From JAYZDB01 sp036338025 (GTDB taxonomy: Bacteria; Planctomycetota; UBA1135; UBA2386), in assembly GCA_036338025.1 (NCBI GenBank), contig JAYZDB010000176.1:1-6681 (forward strand): a stretch of DNA of 6,681 nt. Direction: 5' to 3'. Below the pieces are notes generated by a model. It saw only the letters and a program-made list of their open reading frames with translations, did no database searches and was not told the DNA's origin. Position 1 is the first letter of the stretch; every line of letters starts with the position of its first letter. Positions 5,452-6,681 of the stretch are shown here, in pieces. Both the position numbers and the translations under genes were made by a program.

Positions 5452-5997
5452 CTAAAGCTCCTCAGACAGCTTATCGAGGTCGATGCCCACGAGATCCTCC
5501 CGGCGGATCACCGGCAGGTCTGCGAACCTCCGGCGCTCCTGCGCCGTCAAGAAGTCGTCGCCAAACCGCCGCAAATTGCCGCCCGGACAGGAGCTGAGTC
5601 GGCGCTCGACGTCGGTCTGGCCCTCGAATTCTGGGGACCCGCCAACCGAAGTCAGGCGGAACGCACGCCAGGTAGCGCGCTCGCCGGCTTCCTCGAACAG
5701 CCGGTCATCCTGCGGCGGCTCGAACAGTTCGAATGGGAACTTGAGCTGCGCGTAACGCTGTGGCGCGGTGCGCTCGGCGTGCGCCAACTCGCGGCGCCAG
5801 CCGGAGTAGTCGCGGGCGCTGTAGGCGATACTCGCCAGGTAGAGGTAGGCGGTGAAATCGTCACCCCGCAACAACAGCACCTGTTCGAAGTGGCGACGGG
5901 ACCGCTCCGCTCGGCCAAGCCGGAACCAAATCCTGCCAGCCACCTTGTGCCAGATGGTGGTCAGATAGCGGACCGGATTGTTCAAGAATGGCTTCAT
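5452..5997 (-). CDS. TPR-like protein of unknown function
   Basis: This is a 181-residue soluble protein if started at the ATG at 5997. Residues about 20-80 read as two TPR-like helical hairpins: one around WFRLGRAERSRRHFEQVLLL, then AYLYLASIAYSARDY running to AERTAP, with Leu54, Ala55, Ala74 and Pro79 at TPR consensus spots. TPR units usually hold protein partners. The C-terminal half, ending DLVGIDLDKLSEEL, is acidic and not recognised. The start is uncertain: GGGAC precedes the 5997 ATG by about 7 nt, an ATG lies at 6009, and a TTG at 6081 would add 28 residues in a frame open to 6153. GC-rich third codon positions support coding on this strand over the long opposite frame. It reads toward gcvT with a 145-nt gap and diverges from the MglA-type gene. 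Confidence 0.68.
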   Translation of the reverse strand: MKPFLNNPVRYLTTIWHKVAGRIWFRLGRAERSRRHFEQVLLLRGDDFTAYLYLASIAYSARDYSGWRRELAHAERTAPQRYAQLKFPFELFEPPQDDRLFEEAGERATWRAFRLTSVGGSPEFEGQTDVERRLSSCPGGNLRRFGDDFLTAQERRRFADLPVIRREDLVGIDLDKLSEEL

Positions 5998-6444
5998 GCG
6001 GCGTCCCATGGGGTCGATGCCGTGGGCGGCTGGAAGGTACGAATATCCCCCCGATGCCGCAAGACTCTCAACACGCTGCAAGCGATCTGCCGATACCCCG
6101 GGGCGTCGACCCGGCTGGCGGGCCGCAGGACGTATTCGGAGTGGAGCAATTGCTCATGACCGAGTCCACGAGACCTGTGCGTGTGCCTCGGGCCAGCGTC
6201 AGGCGGAGGTCGATGTCCTGTGCACGATTCCTTGCGGCGTCGAGCGGGCACCTCCCCCCGAACTCCAGGAAGCGGTGCGGAAACCACGCCGACTCGCGCC
6301 GATCCCAATTTGAGTCACAAAACGCAACTCCCGTCCTAGATGGGCTTTAGCGAATTGAGCCCGGGCGTCGATGAACCGAGGGCGCCGGGGGTGTTGCCGG
6401 TGTCCGCCGACTCTCGCCGCGCGCTCGTGGGAGCTTTGTAGACC
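5998..6444. other. Divergent intergenic region without a supported gene
   Basis: This 447-nt stretch separates the TPR-like gene (-) from the MglA-type gene (+). Frames are open on both strands, but none has a recognisable family motif or a good ribosome site, and open frames are expected by chance at this GC content. The TPR frame continues to 6153 without an ordinary start beyond a TTG at 6081. No convincing sigma70 promoter was found. GCCCGGGC at 6359-6366 is an 8-bp palindrome of doubtful meaning. Promoters for both neighbours should lie here. Confidence 0.5.
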
Positions 6445-6681
6445 ATGGTCCAGATCAACTTCGCCCGCAAAGAGGTCAACTGCAAGATCGTCTTCTACGG
6501 CCCGGGGATGAGCGGCAAGACCACCAACCTGGAGATCGTCCACCAGAAAGCTCCCGACGCCAACAAGGGTGAGCTGACTTCGATTTCTACCGACGGCGAC
6601 CGCACGCTGTTCTTCGACTTCATGCCGCTCGATCTAGGAACCGTCGCCGGCATGCGGACCAAATTCCAGCTCTACACCGTG
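6445..6681 (+). CDS. MglA-type Ras/Arf-like small GTPase, N-terminal fragment
   Basis: These are the first 79 residues; the window ends inside the gene. MglA-type GTPases are cytoplasmic switches that set cell polarity and motility in Myxococcus, with MglB as GAP; homologues in many phyla have unknown roles. The start MVQINFARKEVNCKIVFYGP aligns closely with Myxococcus MglA. The P-loop GPGMSGKTT (19-27) has the invariant Lys25 and Thr26. SISTDGDRTLFFDFMPLDLG (47-65, in the switch I region) carries the TLFFDF(L/M)PL signature, and RTKFQLYTV leads toward the PM3 motif, which lies beyond the window. The ATG at 6445 gives the family N-terminus, with GGGAG at 6429-6433, 11 nt upstream. The nearest upstream gene is the divergent TPR-like gene; no mglB is visible. 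Confidence 0.93.
   Translation, partial: MVQINFARKEVNCKIVFYGPGMSGKTTNLEIVHQKAPDANKGELTSISTDGDRTLFFDFMPLDLGTVAGMRTKFQLYTV

Noticed and set aside
4653..5597. 314-residue open frame on the + strand across gcvT
   Set aside because: It is antisense to a gene with clear GcvT motifs along its whole length. The translation has no recognisable domain, and long antisense frames are common in GC-rich coding DNA.
5212..6159. 315-residue open frame on the + strand across the gcvT start and the TPR-like gene
   Set aside because: It runs antisense through the gcvT N-terminus and then through a frame with better coding character. There is no domain pattern and no ribosome site.
6199..6543. 114-residue open frame on the - strand over the MglA-type start
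   Set aside because: About the first 33 residues are antisense to the GTPase gene. The rest has no domain pattern and no supporting start signal.

Overview
The window is GC-rich bacterial chromosome with ordinary housekeeping genes and no sign of a mobile element, CRISPR array, rRNA or tRNA. A PTS Enzyme I end, STAS and receiver signalling proteins, a glycine-cleavage/lipoylation cluster and an MglA-type small GTPase are typical of large-genome, regulation-rich bacteria such as Myxococcota or related deep-branching phyla. The phylum cannot be fixed from this sequence, and that suggestion is inference only.

Left part, + strand (1-2307). The 3' end of a PTS phosphotransferase Enzyme I gene is followed after 8 nt by a gene for an unusual 234-residue protein made of four evenly built SANT/Myb-like helix-turn-helix repeats. 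After a 200-nt gap with an AT-rich patch and a strongly G-skewed leader comes a SpoIIAA/RsbV-like STAS protein. It ends at a good hairpin-plus-T-rich terminator. A stand-alone response-regulator receiver domain follows.

Middle part, - strand (2344-5306). This block is read right to left: gcvT, gcvH, a LipM/LplA-type lipoyl-domain acyltransferase, and a two-copy carboxymuconolactone decarboxylase (CMD) family protein. GcvT and GcvH are the T and H proteins of glycine cleavage, and the LplA/LipM-fold enzyme is the natural candidate to acylate the GcvH lysine. No gcvP is in the window. The CMD protein lacks the CxxC of AhpD, so its link to lipoyl chemistry is open. A pair of abutting palindromes lies directly upstream of gcvT.

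Right part. A TPR-like protein of unknown function (- strand) and the start of an MglA-type GTPase (+ strand, cut by the window end) diverge from a roughly 450-nt region in which no other gene could be supported.

The best candidate for something undescribed is the four-repeat SANT-like protein coupled to the Enzyme I gene. The twin palindromes at gcvT and the CMD member of the lipoylation cluster come next.
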